Source: Streptococcaceae bacterium (lineage in GTDB: Bacteria > Bacillota > Bacilli > Lactobacillales > Streptococcaceae). From it: DNA of 64,000 bases. Below the pieces are notes generated by a model. The model had not been told where the DNA came from. It worked only from the letters and a program-made list of their open reading frames with translations, and ran no database searches. Within the stretch, counting starts at the first letter, position 1. Every line of letters begins with the position of its first letter. Location: positions 1 to 64,000 of the forward strand of contig JAKVKP010000004.1 of the NCBI GenBank assembly GCA_022484805.1, given 5' to 3'. The translations under genes and the position numbers were made by a program. Below, in pieces: positions 15,179-23,558 of this stretch.

Positions 15179-15598
15179 CTATAACTCCTCCTCATCTTCA
15201 TCTATGCTTAATGGATTAAAGCATTTAACAGTTTGACCAACAATTTCTGGTAAAATAGACGCTATTTCTTGGATTGACTGCTGATTAATCATCGCAGCTA
15301 CTTCTAAAACCAAGGGTAAAGACATTCCAGATACAATAGCAGTCTCTAGCTGCGGATTTTTTAGCGCTGCCGCACAACTCGCATTATAAGGTGTTCCACA
15401 GAATAAATCGGTCATGATTAAAACAGGTTCGTTAAGCGCTTTCATTTTATTGATTATTTTCTTGCTTATACTATCCAATCCTTCTTCACTATGAAAATCA
15501 ATTGAATGAAATTGCCGCAGCTCACCAAAAATCATCTCTGCTGATTGCTTCATTTCTTTTCCTAGCCGCCCATGTGCAACTAAAATAACTTGACTCAT
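15179..15598 (-). CDS. sorF: PTS mannose-class (sorbose) EIIA component
   Basis: 139 residues. SQVILVAHGRLGKEMKQSAEM contains the phosphorylated histidine (His9) of EIIA_man; MTDLFCGTPYN is the second conserved motif. It takes phosphate from HPr. The C-terminus is highly acidic (SIDEDEEEL). It stands directly before the EIIB gene in a tight operon. Note that Lactobacillus literature uses different sor letters for this subunit. Confidence 0.92.
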   Translation of the reverse strand: MSQVILVAHGRLGKEMKQSAEMIFGELRQFHSIDFHSEEGLDSISKKIINKMKALNEPVLIMTDLFCGTPYNASCAAALKNPQLETAIVSGMSLPLVLEVAAMINQQSIQEIASILPEIVGQTVKCFNPLSIDEDEEEL

Positions 15599-15670
15599 TT
15601 AATTCCTCCTTCAAGTGTATTTTTTCACAAATCATTAGCTGTATTCCCTCTAAAAGAAAATACAAATGTA

Positions 15671-16471
15671 TCAGCCTCTCGTTTTGCCACCGGCTACATT
15701 AACTGTGACACCACTAATATAACTAGATCGATCTGAAATAAAATAAGTTACTAAATCTGCTACCTCTTTCAATTTGCCACTTCGTCCTAACGGAATGGTA
15801 CTTGTTTGACTATAGCCTTCACGTAATTGCTCAACTGTTTTACCTCTGGTATATGCCAACGCAGTTTCATAATCAAGTGTACGAAGACCAGTTTCCTCCA
15901 TGATACCTGGCGCAATTCCAACAACTCGAACACCTTTTTTACCAAGTTCTTTTGCCCATGAACGAGTGAAGCTATTGATGGCAGCCTTTGTTGCTGCATA
16001 GGCACTCTGTCCCTCAGAGCCCTCCAAGCCACTTTCAGAAGACATATTCACAATAACACCATGCCTTTGTTCAGCTAATACCCGACCTACCACTTGACTG
16101 ACTAAATAAACACCTTTTTGATTAATATTTGTCATTTTATCGAAAATTAGATCATTGATTTCAAATTTTCCATTTTCAGCTAATTGCTCATCAACTAATA
16201 AAGCTGGAATATTAATACCCGCATTATTGACTACGGCATCTATTCCTCCAAAAGTTGCTTGAGTTTCTTCTACTAAATTCTCAACCGATTCACGATTAGA
16301 TACATCTGTCTTAACAAATAAAATATTTTCTGCCTTGTAGTCCCCCTCATGAATATCAGCATTAACCACCTTAACATTTAACTCACTGAGTTCCTTAATT
16401 ATTGCTGCACCAATGCCTGATGAACCACCTGTAACAATTACTACTTTACCTTCAACCTCTAACCAGCTCAT
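15671..16471 (-). CDS. sorD: D-glucitol-6-phosphate dehydrogenase (SDR family)
   Basis: About 266 residues, short-chain dehydrogenase/reductase: TGGSSGIG cofactor loop at residues 14-21, NNAG, the catalytic Ser in NMSSESG and the Tyr/Lys pair in AYAATKAA. It matches sorbitol-6-phosphate 2-dehydrogenases of sorbose operons, giving fructose 6-phosphate from the SorE product. The frame is open from 16489, but AAAGGAGG lies inside that extension and sets the start at the ATG 16471 (MSWLEVEGK). First gene of the sor operon. Confidence 0.85.
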   Translation of the reverse strand: MSWLEVEGKVVIVTGGSSGIGAAIIKELSELNVKVVNADIHEGDYKAENILFVKTDVSNRESVENLVEETQATFGGIDAVVNNAGINIPALLVDEQLAENGKFEINDLIFDKMTNINQKGVYLVSQVVGRVLAEQRHGVIVNMSSESGLEGSEGQSAYAATKAAINSFTRSWAKELGKKGVRVVGIAPGIMEETGLRTLDYETALAYTRGKTVEQLREGYSQTSTIPLGRSGKLKEVADLVTYFISDRSSYISGVTVNVAGGKTRG

Positions 16472-16522
16472 TTTATCCTCCTTTATCATATGTGATTTAT
16501 ATTTAACATATGTGACAATGTC

Positions 16523-16551
16523 ATTTTAACTTTTTATGAAATCGCTGTCAA
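16523..16551 (-). promoter_or_regulatory. Promoter of the sor operon
   Basis: Reading leftwards: -35 TTGACA (16551-16546), a 17-bp spacer and -10 TAAAAT (16528-16523), followed 50 bp later by the AAAGGAGG of the first gene. Just downstream are two TATGTGA-like words (near 16494 and 16508) that may also contribute to control. Confidence 0.8.
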
Positions 16552-16577
16552 TAGTTTTATAACATTTTCTATTTATA

Positions 16578-16598
16578 AATCACTTTTGTGAAAACAAC
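16578..16598. promoter_or_regulatory. Putative SorC operator upstream of the sor promoter
   Basis: AATCACTTTTGTGAAAA, nearly identical to the site in the sorC promoter at 17653; the core TCAC..TTGTGA is an imperfect palindrome. It lies about 27 bp upstream of the -35 box, a position that would suit activation. The assignment rests on the match between the two sites and the adjacent regulator gene. Confidence 0.65.
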
Positions 16599-16607
16599 AT
16601 AAAAAAA

Positions 16608-16625
16608 AGAGTGCCCTCGCACTCT
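16608..16625 (-). terminator. Terminator after sorC
   Basis: AGAGTGC (16608-16614), loop CCTC, GCACTCT (16619-16625), with an eight-A run on the left that gives a U-tract to leftward transcripts. It separates the regulator transcript from the sor operon promoter. Confidence 0.9.
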
Positions 16626-16643
16626 CATCTTTCATCAGACTAA

Positions 16644-17591
16644 TTATTTTTTAAAGCGCAATATACTATCTGCAGTTTCTTCAGTTGTTACAAGTACATT
16701 AATATATTGACCTTTCAAGGCACCAATTAGTGCAGTTACCTTATCCAAAGATTCAGCCACGCCAATTCGATAATCTGCTCTTTTTAAATCACTAACCTCA
16801 ATTCCAATAATTCGTCTATCTAGCTCACTTTCAACGTGTATCCCATCTTCCGTATAAAATCGCGAGACAACATCGCCAACAATTTCTTTGGCTTTTAAAC
16901 TTCTAAGAATATCCTCTCCGTAAAATTGACGCCATGTATCGTTACCCTTTAACAGCGGGCTGCCGACACCCATAATTGCAATATCTAGCTTTCGCCAAAT
17001 CTGAATTAACTCTTGATTAAACTCGTTTCTAATTAACGCCGTCTTCAATGCCTCTGTTTCTGGAATTCCCGGTGAATCAATTAAGAGGGCCTTACCACGT
17101 AACTTTTTGGCAGCTTCATAAGTAATTGTATTAACATGATAATCACTAATTAAACGGCCCGAAGGTCCACCAATCATCGGAACACAGGTAATATTGTTTA
17201 AGTTTAACTCTGGAAAAGCGTTTGAAACTGCCCCCATCGTTTGCCCCCACGAAAAGCCAATATTCATATTATCTTTTAAAATTTTTGGCAGAAAATCTGC
17301 TAATCCTTGGGCTAGTAATTGATCCTTTTGCTTCCGCTTCATATCGGCAGCTACTGGTATCACAATCGCTTTTTTAAGATTAAACTTTTCCTCCAATTTC
17401 TTTTCTAAATTATAAGTTCCTGCCGTATCGTAATTAATTATGATTTGCACAACTCCCTCTTCTCTTGAACGCTTCAGCAGTCGGCTAATCGTTGTTCGAT
17501 GAATATTGAGTTCCTTGGAAATTTGACTTTGATTTTTGTCTTCCTGATAATACATTTCTGCAATTCTAACTAATAATTTATCTTCGTCCAA
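16644..17591 (-). CDS. sorC: SorC/DeoR-type sugar-binding transcriptional regulator
   Basis: 315 residues. N-terminal helix-turn-helix: RIAEMYYQEDKNQSQISKEL followed by HRTTISRLLKRSREEG, then the SorC sugar-binding domain (YNLEKKLEEKFNLKKAIV, GFSWGQTM near 97, PMIGGPSG and the C-terminal ALIGALKG). Such regulators respond to phosphorylated sugars; in sorbose systems SorC activates and represses the operon. The start is a TTG at 17591 with AAGGGG 7 nt before. It has its own promoter and terminator, unlike a simple first-gene arrangement. Confidence 0.9.
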   Translation of the reverse strand: MDEDKLLVRIAEMYYQEDKNQSQISKELNIHRTTISRLLKRSREEGVVQIIINYDTAGTYNLEKKLEEKFNLKKAIVIPVAADMKRKQKDQLLAQGLADFLPKILKDNMNIGFSWGQTMGAVSNAFPELNLNNITCVPMIGGPSGRLISDYHVNTITYEAAKKLRGKALLIDSPGIPETEALKTALIRNEFNQELIQIWRKLDIAIMGVGSPLLKGNDTWRQFYGEDILRSLKAKEIVGDVVSRFYTEDGIHVESELDRRIIGIEVSDLKRADYRIGVAESLDKVTALIGALKGQYINVLVTTEETADSILRFKK

Positions 17592-17642
17592 TTTAATTCC
17601 CCTTACAATTCTATTGTTCCATTCATCTGGTAAATGGTTTTT

Positions 17643-17675
17643 GTTATAATTTAATCACATTTGTGAAAAACAATC
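17643..17675 (-). promoter_or_regulatory. sorC promoter with overlapping SorC-like operator
   Basis: AATCACATTTGTGAAAAACA starts at 17653, matching the site at 16578. On the minus strand a -35-like TTGTTT and a -10-like TTATAA (18-bp spacer) flank it, so the operator occupies the spacer, implying autorepression. Confidence 0.6.
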
Positions 17676-17723
17676 AAATATTTGTTTTCTAAATCTATTA
17701 TGACTTAATTCAAATCAAAAAAA

Positions 17724-17745
17724 CCACTGCCATTTCTGACAGTGG
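17724..17745. terminator. Terminator-like hairpin in the 17592-17879 gap
   Basis: CCACTG (17724-17729) pairs with CAGTGG (17740-17745), with an A-run on its left. It would stop leftward transcription, though no leftward gene ends here. The rest of the gap holds the promoter of the next gene (TATAAT-like A/T-rich DNA) but nothing certain. Confidence 0.45.
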
Positions 17746-17879
17746 AAGGAGTTTATGAAAAAGATTAATTATTTGGGATGAGTTCATCTTATCTTGTATA
17801 GCTTAAATCTAACTTAAATATATTTTTTAAACAATAATTAATATATAATTAGGCTAAACAATTTAGGAGAAATATTAAT

Positions 17880-18647
17880 ATGAAAAAGATAGTATTTATA
17901 GACCTTGATGGTACCCTCTGTGTGGGTGGTACATTAAAAATAAAAAAAGAAGTTAAAGATGCAATTTTCAAGCTGCAAGAAAATAATATATCTCCGATCA
18001 TATCTTCAGGCAGAAGCCTATATGAAATAAAAGATTTATTAAGCGAATTAAAAATTAATAGCTATATATTATCCAATGGCTGTTATATTGTACTTGAAAA
18101 TGAAGTAATTCAAAATTACTATTTCAAACCGTTAGATGTTGAAAAAATTCTTACTATTGCCGATAACTGGAATATCACGACAGGCTTTTTCAATCAAAAA
18201 GGCTATGCAATTAATAAAAATACGCAGGTCGTCAAGCAGCATATTCACAATATGGGGATTAGCAATATTCCTATCAATTCAAATTTTCATCATTCAAATA
18301 AAGTCAATTTTATGAATTTATATATTGATGAAGATGGTGAACAAGTGATTAAAAGTCAAATTGAACCTTTAGCGGAAATAGAAAGATTTGCCCCACTAGC
18401 CATTGATGTTTTACCAAAGGGCGTATCCAAGGGCGCTGGCATCAAGCAATTTATTGAAAAAATGGGAATTTCCGATATTGAAACTTACGCTTTCGGTGAT
18501 CAAAATAACGACATTTCAATGTTCAACGCAGTTGATTTTAGTATTTCAATGAAGCATGGATCAGAAGAATTAAAGCAAATTGCGAGCTATATTGCACAAA
18601 CTACCGAAGGTGTTTTGGAAGGTCTAAAATATTATCAGTTAATTTAA
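17880..18647 (+). CDS. Cof-type HAD-IIB family phosphatase
   Basis: 255 residues. HAD motif I DLDGTL (with the nucleophile Asp), motif II ISSGR, a C2 cap in the middle (about 85-180), motif III with LPKGVSKGAG and motif IV FGDQNNDISMF. This is the Cof/YkrA subfamily, which dephosphorylates sugar phosphates, flavin mononucleotide or similar small molecules; the substrate is not predictable. A ribosome binding site (AGGAG) precedes the ATG. Monocistronic; not evidently part of the sor operon. Confidence 0.9.
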   Translation: MKKIVFIDLDGTLCVGGTLKIKKEVKDAIFKLQENNISPIISSGRSLYEIKDLLSELKINSYILSNGCYIVLENEVIQNYYFKPLDVEKILTIADNWNITTGFFNQKGYAINKNTQVVKQHIHNMGISNIPINSNFHHSNKVNFMNLYIDEDGEQVIKSQIEPLAEIERFAPLAIDVLPKGVSKGAGIKQFIEKMGISDIETYAFGDQNNDISMFNAVDFSISMKHGSEELKQIASYIAQTTEGVLEGLKYYQLI

Positions 18648-18840
18648 AAATAAAAGTGTCACTTTAGAAAATAAAAAATCAATTATTGCTTTCACAACAT
18701 TAGAAATTTGCACAAAAAGAAAGGGATATAAGTCCTCTCCCTACCCAAGTAATATTCGTAATTCATCAGTTCTATACGTCAAAAAAAGCATCTGCCAAAA
18801 ACAATCCACTCTAGTAAACGTCACTATGATTGTTTTAAAC

Positions 18841-18875
18841 ATATGCCCATTTTTCTGATAAGCTTATGAAGCACC
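18841..18875 (+). repeat. Direct repeat flanking the MerR/MFS module, left copy
   Basis: 35 bp that match 20721-20755 at 27 positions, in the same orientation (core TTTTTCTgATAAGC.TATGAAG). On the minus strand both encode a related peptide (LH.LIRK..I), so they may be two decayed copies of one gene end rather than regulatory sites. The rest of 18648-18918 shows no gene. Confidence 0.4.
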
Positions 18876-18918
18876 ATTCTTGATACCTTTAAGCAAATTT
18901 TCGACTTCTATTTTAATT

Positions 18919-19248
18919 TTATTCATTATCCAACGTATCTGCTAATCTCTTAAAGGCCTCGTCCATTGCAATCATTCGTTTATTCACCTTTTCAATCGCT
19001 GAATCTAAAGTATAGCCTTCATCTAAGATTTCTTGGATTAACAGCATTTTCTTAATATTCAAGTAGTTATAGCGTCTTGTAGAGCCTTCTTTCTCATTTT
19101 CAGGCTGAATGGCACCTTTATCCTCCCAATATCTGATTTTTCGAGTTGGAATACCTGTAATTTTGGAAACCTCTCCGATACCTACAACCAAGTTTTTTAA
19201 TAAATCGAAGTCCAATAGCGCTGAAAGCTCATTATCCTTTGATTCCAA
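18919..19248 (-). CDS. MerR-family transcriptional regulator
   Basis: 109 residues. GIGEVSKITGIPTRKIRYWEDKGAIQPENE is a MerR winged helix-turn-helix with the conserved RYW(E) and KGAI segments, followed by TRRYNYLNIKKMLLIQEILDEGYTLD and a short coiled-coil dimerisation helix. There is no large effector domain. The start is a TTG at 19248 preceded by GAGGTG. Divergent from the MFS transporter gene, which it probably controls through the tandem operators at 19341-19400. Confidence 0.88.
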   Translation of the reverse strand: MESKDNELSALLDFDLLKNLVVGIGEVSKITGIPTRKIRYWEDKGAIQPENEKEGSTRRYNYLNIKKMLLIQEILDEGYTLDSAIEKVNKRMIAMDEAFKRLADTLDNE

Positions 19249-19317
19249 AATTGAATCACCTCTTTTTTTGTTATTGTCACTATTTTACAATAAAAGTCAT
19301 TAAACTACAATTTGTTA

Positions 19318-19346
19318 TTGACTAATTAATGTTATAGTTTTACAAT
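19318..19346 (+). promoter_or_regulatory. Promoter of the MFS transporter gene
   Basis: -35 TTGACT (19318-19323), 17-bp spacer, -10 TACAAT (19341-19346). The -10 lies in the first of three tandem operator repeats. Confidence 0.6.
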
Positions 19347-19400
19347 TATCGTAACTTATTTACAATTATTGTAACTTATTTACAATAATTGTATCTAAGA
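19341..19400. promoter_or_regulatory. Three tandem 20-bp operator repeats
   Basis: TACAATTATCGTAACTTATT, TACAATTATTGTAACTTATT and TACAATAATTGTATCTAAGA lie head to tail with a 20-bp period; each holds a palindrome of the type TACAATnATTGTA. They start at the -10 box and extend into the leader of the MFS gene, so bound protein would block transcription. The divergent MerR-family regulator is the obvious candidate. Confidence 0.75.
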
Positions 19401-19424
19401 TACTAAATTGGGAGGTGGTTCTTT

Positions 19425-20609
19425 TTGAACCAAAGAAAAAAAGAATTTCATATCAACGAATCAGTCTTAACTACTATTTTATTTTGGTGTGGACTAGTAA
19501 TTGTTTCTAGTAACTATATTACAATTCCATTAATGCCAATATTAAGTCAAAATTTTCATGCACCAATCAGCCAAGTTGCTTGGTCAGGAACAATTTTTTC
19601 TTTATTCTATGCATTCGGCTGCTTGTTCACAGGTCCTTTATCAGAAAGATTTGGAAAAAAAACTGTAATGGTAATTGGTTTATTTTTATTGGCAATTGCA
19701 ACTGAAATATTACCATTAGGTACAAGTCTCTTATGGTTGATGATCTGGAGAGGATTAGAGGGATTAGCCGCAGCCAGCTTTGCACCAGTAGTCGTAGCCT
19801 ATATTATCGATAAATTTCAACCCCAAAAAAGAGGGACAATTATTGGGATTGTCAGTTCAAGCTTTCTAGTAGCGGCCATCATCGGACAAATAATGAGCAG
19901 CTATTTAAGTCAACATTTTCAATGGCAAACTGTATTTTTTGTATTTGGAATTCTCTATATTCTTACGGCCATCCTGATGCTATTATTCGTTCCAAATACC
20001 CCAGTTACTCAAAAAACAAGCAATTTAAAATCTATGTTCAGTGATTTCTTTCAATTATTTTTTTCAAAAAATCTATTTAAAATTTATATGATTGCAATCG
20101 TACTATTAATGATTTTTGTTGCCTTTTATAGTGTTCTTGGAGAGTACCTAACAGAAAAATTTGCCTTAACCAATAGTGAAATCTTTAATGTTCGTGCTAT
20201 TGGAATTATCGGAATGTTATTAGCACCATTTTCTGGACAACTGGCCAATCGATTCAAAATTGACCGCTTACTAAAATTTGCTTTAGGTTCTGCACTAATA
20301 GGTAGCATAATGGTAGCTGTTAGTCCTAATTATTATTTGCTCGTTACTATGAGTGTTATTTTTGTAGGAGGTATCGCCTTAACCGTTCCAACTCTTATTA
20401 GCTTGGTTGGTCAACTAGGCGGGGAAAAGCATAGTTTAGCCGTTTCACTATATACTTTTATTTTATTTATTGGTGCAGGACTTGGACCCCTATTAGCGGT
20501 TCAATTATCAAAAATAGAAAACTACACAATTTCATTATTGATTTTAGCCTTTCTATTAGCTATTGCTTGGCTTATTTCACTCACTATTCATACAAGTAAG
20601 GCACATTAG
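19425..20609 (+). CDS. MFS efflux transporter (DHA1 family)
   Basis: 394 residues with twelve predicted membrane helices. The loop 2-3 signature appears as GPLSERFGKKTVMVIGL, and motif C-like Gly-rich sequence occurs around helix 5. This is the Bcr/CflA-like drug:H+ antiporter group, expected to export drugs or other small molecules. The start is a TTG at 19425, 9 nt after GGAGG. Regulated, by its position, by the divergent MerR protein; the inducer is unknown. Confidence 0.88.
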   Translation: MNQRKKEFHINESVLTTILFWCGLVIVSSNYITIPLMPILSQNFHAPISQVAWSGTIFSLFYAFGCLFTGPLSERFGKKTVMVIGLFLLAIATEILPLGTSLLWLMIWRGLEGLAAASFAPVVVAYIIDKFQPQKRGTIIGIVSSSFLVAAIIGQIMSSYLSQHFQWQTVFFVFGILYILTAILMLLFVPNTPVTQKTSNLKSMFSDFFQLFFSKNLFKIYMIAIVLLMIFVAFYSVLGEYLTEKFALTNSEIFNVRAIGIIGMLLAPFSGQLANRFKIDRLLKFALGSALIGSIMVAVSPNYYLLVTMSVIFVGGIALTVPTLISLVGQLGGEKHSLAVSLYTFILFIGAGLGPLLAVQLSKIENYTISLLILAFLLAIAWLISLTIHTSKAH

Positions 20610-20716
20610 TCATCTCAGAAAAATGTATTAGAACTAATTAATATCAATAATTTATCTATAGTCTTTTGCCTTCATTAAGTTCATCTCATCGTTATCTAAC
20701 ATTCATAATCCATTGG

Positions 20717-20751
20717 CTTCATATACTTATTTTTCTAATAAGCGTATGAAG
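20717..20751 (+). terminator. Terminator-like hairpin after the MFS gene
   Basis: CTTCATATACTTAT (20717-20730) pairs with ATAAGCGTATGAAG (20738-20751) with two G-T pairs and is followed by TATTTTTT. It lies 108 bp after the stop. Part of it is repeated at 18841. Confidence 0.65.
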
Positions 20752-20755
20752 TATT
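20721..20755 (+). repeat. Direct repeat flanking the MerR/MFS module, right copy
   Basis: Matches 18841-18875 at 27 of 35 positions in the same orientation. Together the copies enclose the MerR and MFS genes and their operators. Confidence 0.4.
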
Positions 20756-20852
20756 TTTTCTAGGCTACTAGAAGTCTTTTTTCCATCTTTCATTAATCGA
20801 CTCAATTTATTTTAAATAGTCAATTATAAAAAAGCACCTAAATATTAATTGA

Positions 20853-23186
20853 TTAATTATCATCTTTTTTCATTAATAATCGCAACGCATTCAAGGTAAC
20901 AACTACAGCCATTCCAGTATCACTTAAAACAGCTAACCAAATTGGTAGCACACCTGCGAAGATAGCAATCAATGCTATTACCTTAATTAGAAGCGAAGCA
21001 ACAATATTTTGTTTAATAATTTGCACCGTCGCACGGCTTAGCATAAAAACAAATGGTAGCTTATTTAAATTATCAGCCATCAATACAATATCGGCTGTTT
21101 CCATTGCCGTGTCCGTTCCGATGCCTCCCATTGCAATTCCTAAATCACTTGTTGCCAATGCTGGAGCATCATTAATGCCATCACCAACCATCGCGACCAG
21201 ATTTTCATTTCGTAATAATTCAATCTGCTTTGCCTTATCCTCAGGCATCATTTCTGCGAAAAATTCAGTTATGCCAGCATCCGAAGCAATACTTTCTGCA
21301 ACGCTACGATTGTCACCTGTCAACATTACTAAACGCTTCATTCCGATAGCTTTTAAGCGTGCAAACGCTTTGACACTCGTTTCACGAATCGTATCACTGA
21401 TCAGTAAGAAACCCATCACCTCATCGCTTTTACCAATAAAAATAACCGTATCACCTTCTGATTCATATTTTTGCTTTAATAAAATCTGTTCATTAGTCAA
21501 TGAAAACAGCTTGGCTGAGCCAACAGTAAAAAGTTCACCCTGAATTGTCCCTTCAATACCTTTACCGATTCTGTTTTTTTCATTTATTACTTCAAATTCT
21601 TTCACATCATTGGCTTTAGCATAAGCAACAATCGCTTTCGCAATAGGGTGATTGCTATTTCTTTCTAAGCTACTCGCAATTGATAAAATGTTTTGCAGAC
21701 TCCCAGATAAAGCCTTAGCTGCTGTCACCTCAGGCATTCCATTGGTAATGGTTCCTGTTTTATCAAAGGCAATAGTATTAATTTTTGCCGCTGTTTCAAT
21801 AAAGGTACCACCTTTGATTAAGATACCATTTTTTGCCGCACTACCAATTGCCGAAACAATAGATACTGGGGTGGCAATCACTAAGGCACAAGGACAAGCA
21901 ATAATTAATAGCTCTAACCCTCGAAAAATTGATTCATGTATTTCAATATTCATTATTAATGGTGGTATAAACATCGTCATAATTGCCAATACAAAAACAA
22001 TTGGAGTATATATTCGAGCAAATTTTTCAACAAGCGCTTCACTTGGTGCGCGGCGTTCTTCAGCAGCTTCGACCATTGAAATCACTCGTGCAATCGTAGA
22101 TTCACTAGCAGACTTATTAACAGCTACCTCAATTGTACCTGTTTCATTTAAGCTACCCGCATAAACAATGTCGCCAACCGTTTTTGAAATAGGAATTGAC
22201 TCCCCTGTAATCGAGGCTTGATTGATTTCTGTTGCACCTTTCGTAATAACACCATCTAATGCAATTTTATCGCCTGATCTTACCAAAATATGGGATCCAA
22301 CACTGATTTCTCCAACCGCTTGTTCAAGCCATTGACCATTTTTTAATACTAACGCAAGGTCAGGTGTAAGACTCATCATTGCTTTTATACTCTGACGAGT
22401 TCTATCAACTGCCTTGGTTTGCAAATAAATACCAATTGTAAATAAGTAAAGCACCGTGGCTCCTTCACTAAATTCACCAATTAGCAATGCGCCAATTGCA
22501 GCACTCGCCATCAATACATTCATATCAAGTGCCTTTGCATTAAGTGAATACCAAGCACTTCTAAAGGTTTTAAATCCTGCAAAAATCATTGTGAGGACAA
22601 AGAAAAAATGAGTTAAAATAGCTTGCTGTAATAATATTTTACAAATAAGGGCAATTACAAAGATAATCGTTGATATCAATACAATTTTGCCTTGAGATAA
22701 ATAGTCATCGGCTGAAGCTTGTTGATTTAATTCATCAGCCAAAGTAGCTGAATAACCTAGCTGTTTAACTTTTTTTAATACTTCGTTCCTAGCAATATGC
22801 TTCAAATCTGTTAGAACCGTCATTTTTCCTGTTGAAAAATTCACAGTAGCCTGATTAACACCAGCAATTGCTGAAACAGCTTTTTGGATTGTCATCGCAC
22901 ATGAAACACAGTCCATACCCACTATCTGATAGTTATAAACAGTATCCTCAGTCATATTTTTTTCTTGTTTTATCTGATGAGAAACTTCATCGTCATCATC
23001 ACAGCAATCTTCATCAGAAATTGATTTATTAGCATTCTCTCCATCACAACAATTATCATGACAGTCATTATTATTTTCAATTTTAGTCGATGAATGACAA
23101 TCTGAGCAAGAATAGCTTAACTCGGCTTTAGTCTGACAGCAATCACCATTACAAACTTCCTTTTGCTTTTTAAAAAAATTAAGCAT
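20853..23186 (-). CDS. cadA: Heavy-metal P1B-type ATPase (Cd/Zn/Pb efflux)
   Basis: 777 residues. The N-terminus is very rich in Cys, His and Asp (ten cysteines in the first 62 residues). Then an HMA domain with GMDCVSCAMT (Cys93, Cys96), transmembrane helices, the CPCAL ion-binding motif, the DKTGT phosphorylation site, HP.(A) in SNHPIAKAI and GDGINDAPAL. CPC plus a CadC-type regulator points to efflux of Cd(II), Zn(II) or Pb(II). An unusual feature is the additional Cys/His-rich extension before the HMA domain. Cotranscribed with the regulator 14 bp upstream. Confidence 0.9.
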   Translation of the reverse strand: MLNFFKKQKEVCNGDCCQTKAELSYSCSDCHSSTKIENNNDCHDNCCDGENANKSISDEDCCDDDDEVSHQIKQEKNMTEDTVYNYQIVGMDCVSCAMTIQKAVSAIAGVNQATVNFSTGKMTVLTDLKHIARNEVLKKVKQLGYSATLADELNQQASADDYLSQGKIVLISTIIFVIALICKILLQQAILTHFFFVLTMIFAGFKTFRSAWYSLNAKALDMNVLMASAAIGALLIGEFSEGATVLYLFTIGIYLQTKAVDRTRQSIKAMMSLTPDLALVLKNGQWLEQAVGEISVGSHILVRSGDKIALDGVITKGATEINQASITGESIPISKTVGDIVYAGSLNETGTIEVAVNKSASESTIARVISMVEAAEERRAPSEALVEKFARIYTPIVFVLAIMTMFIPPLIMNIEIHESIFRGLELLIIACPCALVIATPVSIVSAIGSAAKNGILIKGGTFIETAAKINTIAFDKTGTITNGMPEVTAAKALSGSLQNILSIASSLERNSNHPIAKAIVAYAKANDVKEFEVINEKNRIGKGIEGTIQGELFTVGSAKLFSLTNEQILLKQKYESEGDTVIFIGKSDEVMGFLLISDTIRETSVKAFARLKAIGMKRLVMLTGDNRSVAESIASDAGITEFFAEMMPEDKAKQIELLRNENLVAMVGDGINDAPALATSDLGIAMGGIGTDTAMETADIVLMADNLNKLPFVFMLSRATVQIIKQNIVASLLIKVIALIAIFAGVLPIWLAVLSDTGMAVVVTLNALRLLMKKDDN

Positions 23187-23200
23187 CTTTTAGCCTCCAA

Positions 23201-23527
23201 TTAGTTAATATGTTTTTGACATTCTAATTCATCTTTTATGTCCCAGTGCATTTCTGGAATCGTATTATCAATTAAATCAAGTAATTTCAATAATTTCTGA
23301 TTTGCCAAAGTGTAATAAACATACTTCCCCGATTGACGTCCAGTGATAAATCCGCATTCCTTCAGGCAAGCCAAATGCTGCGAAAGATTGGATTGCGTAC
23401 AATCAACTTTATCAAGTAACTCACTAACCGTTTGTTCACCTGATTTCAAAAGTTCAAGCACTTCCAATCGTGTTTCATTCGAAAGTCCATGAATTAGCTT
23501 CATTCGTTTCTGTATTTGATTCATCAT
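23201..23527 (-). CDS. cadC: ArsR/SmtB-family metal-sensing repressor (CadC-like)
   Basis: About 108 residues; winged helix-turn-helix with LSNETRLEVLELLKSGEQTVSELLDKVDCTQSNLSQHLACLKECGFI and a basic wing SGKYVYYTL. VDCTQS resembles the cysteine-containing recognition region of CadC/ArsR sensors, and the C-terminal helix has His/Cys residues that could bind metal. Translation probably begins at the ATG 23527, because the AAAGAGG needed for initiation lies inside the upstream extension to 23542. It would repress itself and cadA from the palindrome at 23575. Confidence 0.85.
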   Translation of the reverse strand: MMNQIQKRMKLIHGLSNETRLEVLELLKSGEQTVSELLDKVDCTQSNLSQHLACLKECGFITGRQSGKYVYYTLANQKLLKLLDLIDNTIPEMHWDIKDELECQKHIN

Positions 23528-23558
23528 TTTAGCCTCTTTCATATTAATTTATATTGAT

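Noticed and set aside
21109-22164. Two plus-strand ORFs of 144 and 170 codons inside cadA
   Set aside because: They lie entirely opposite conserved P-type ATPase motifs and arise from codon bias of the true gene.
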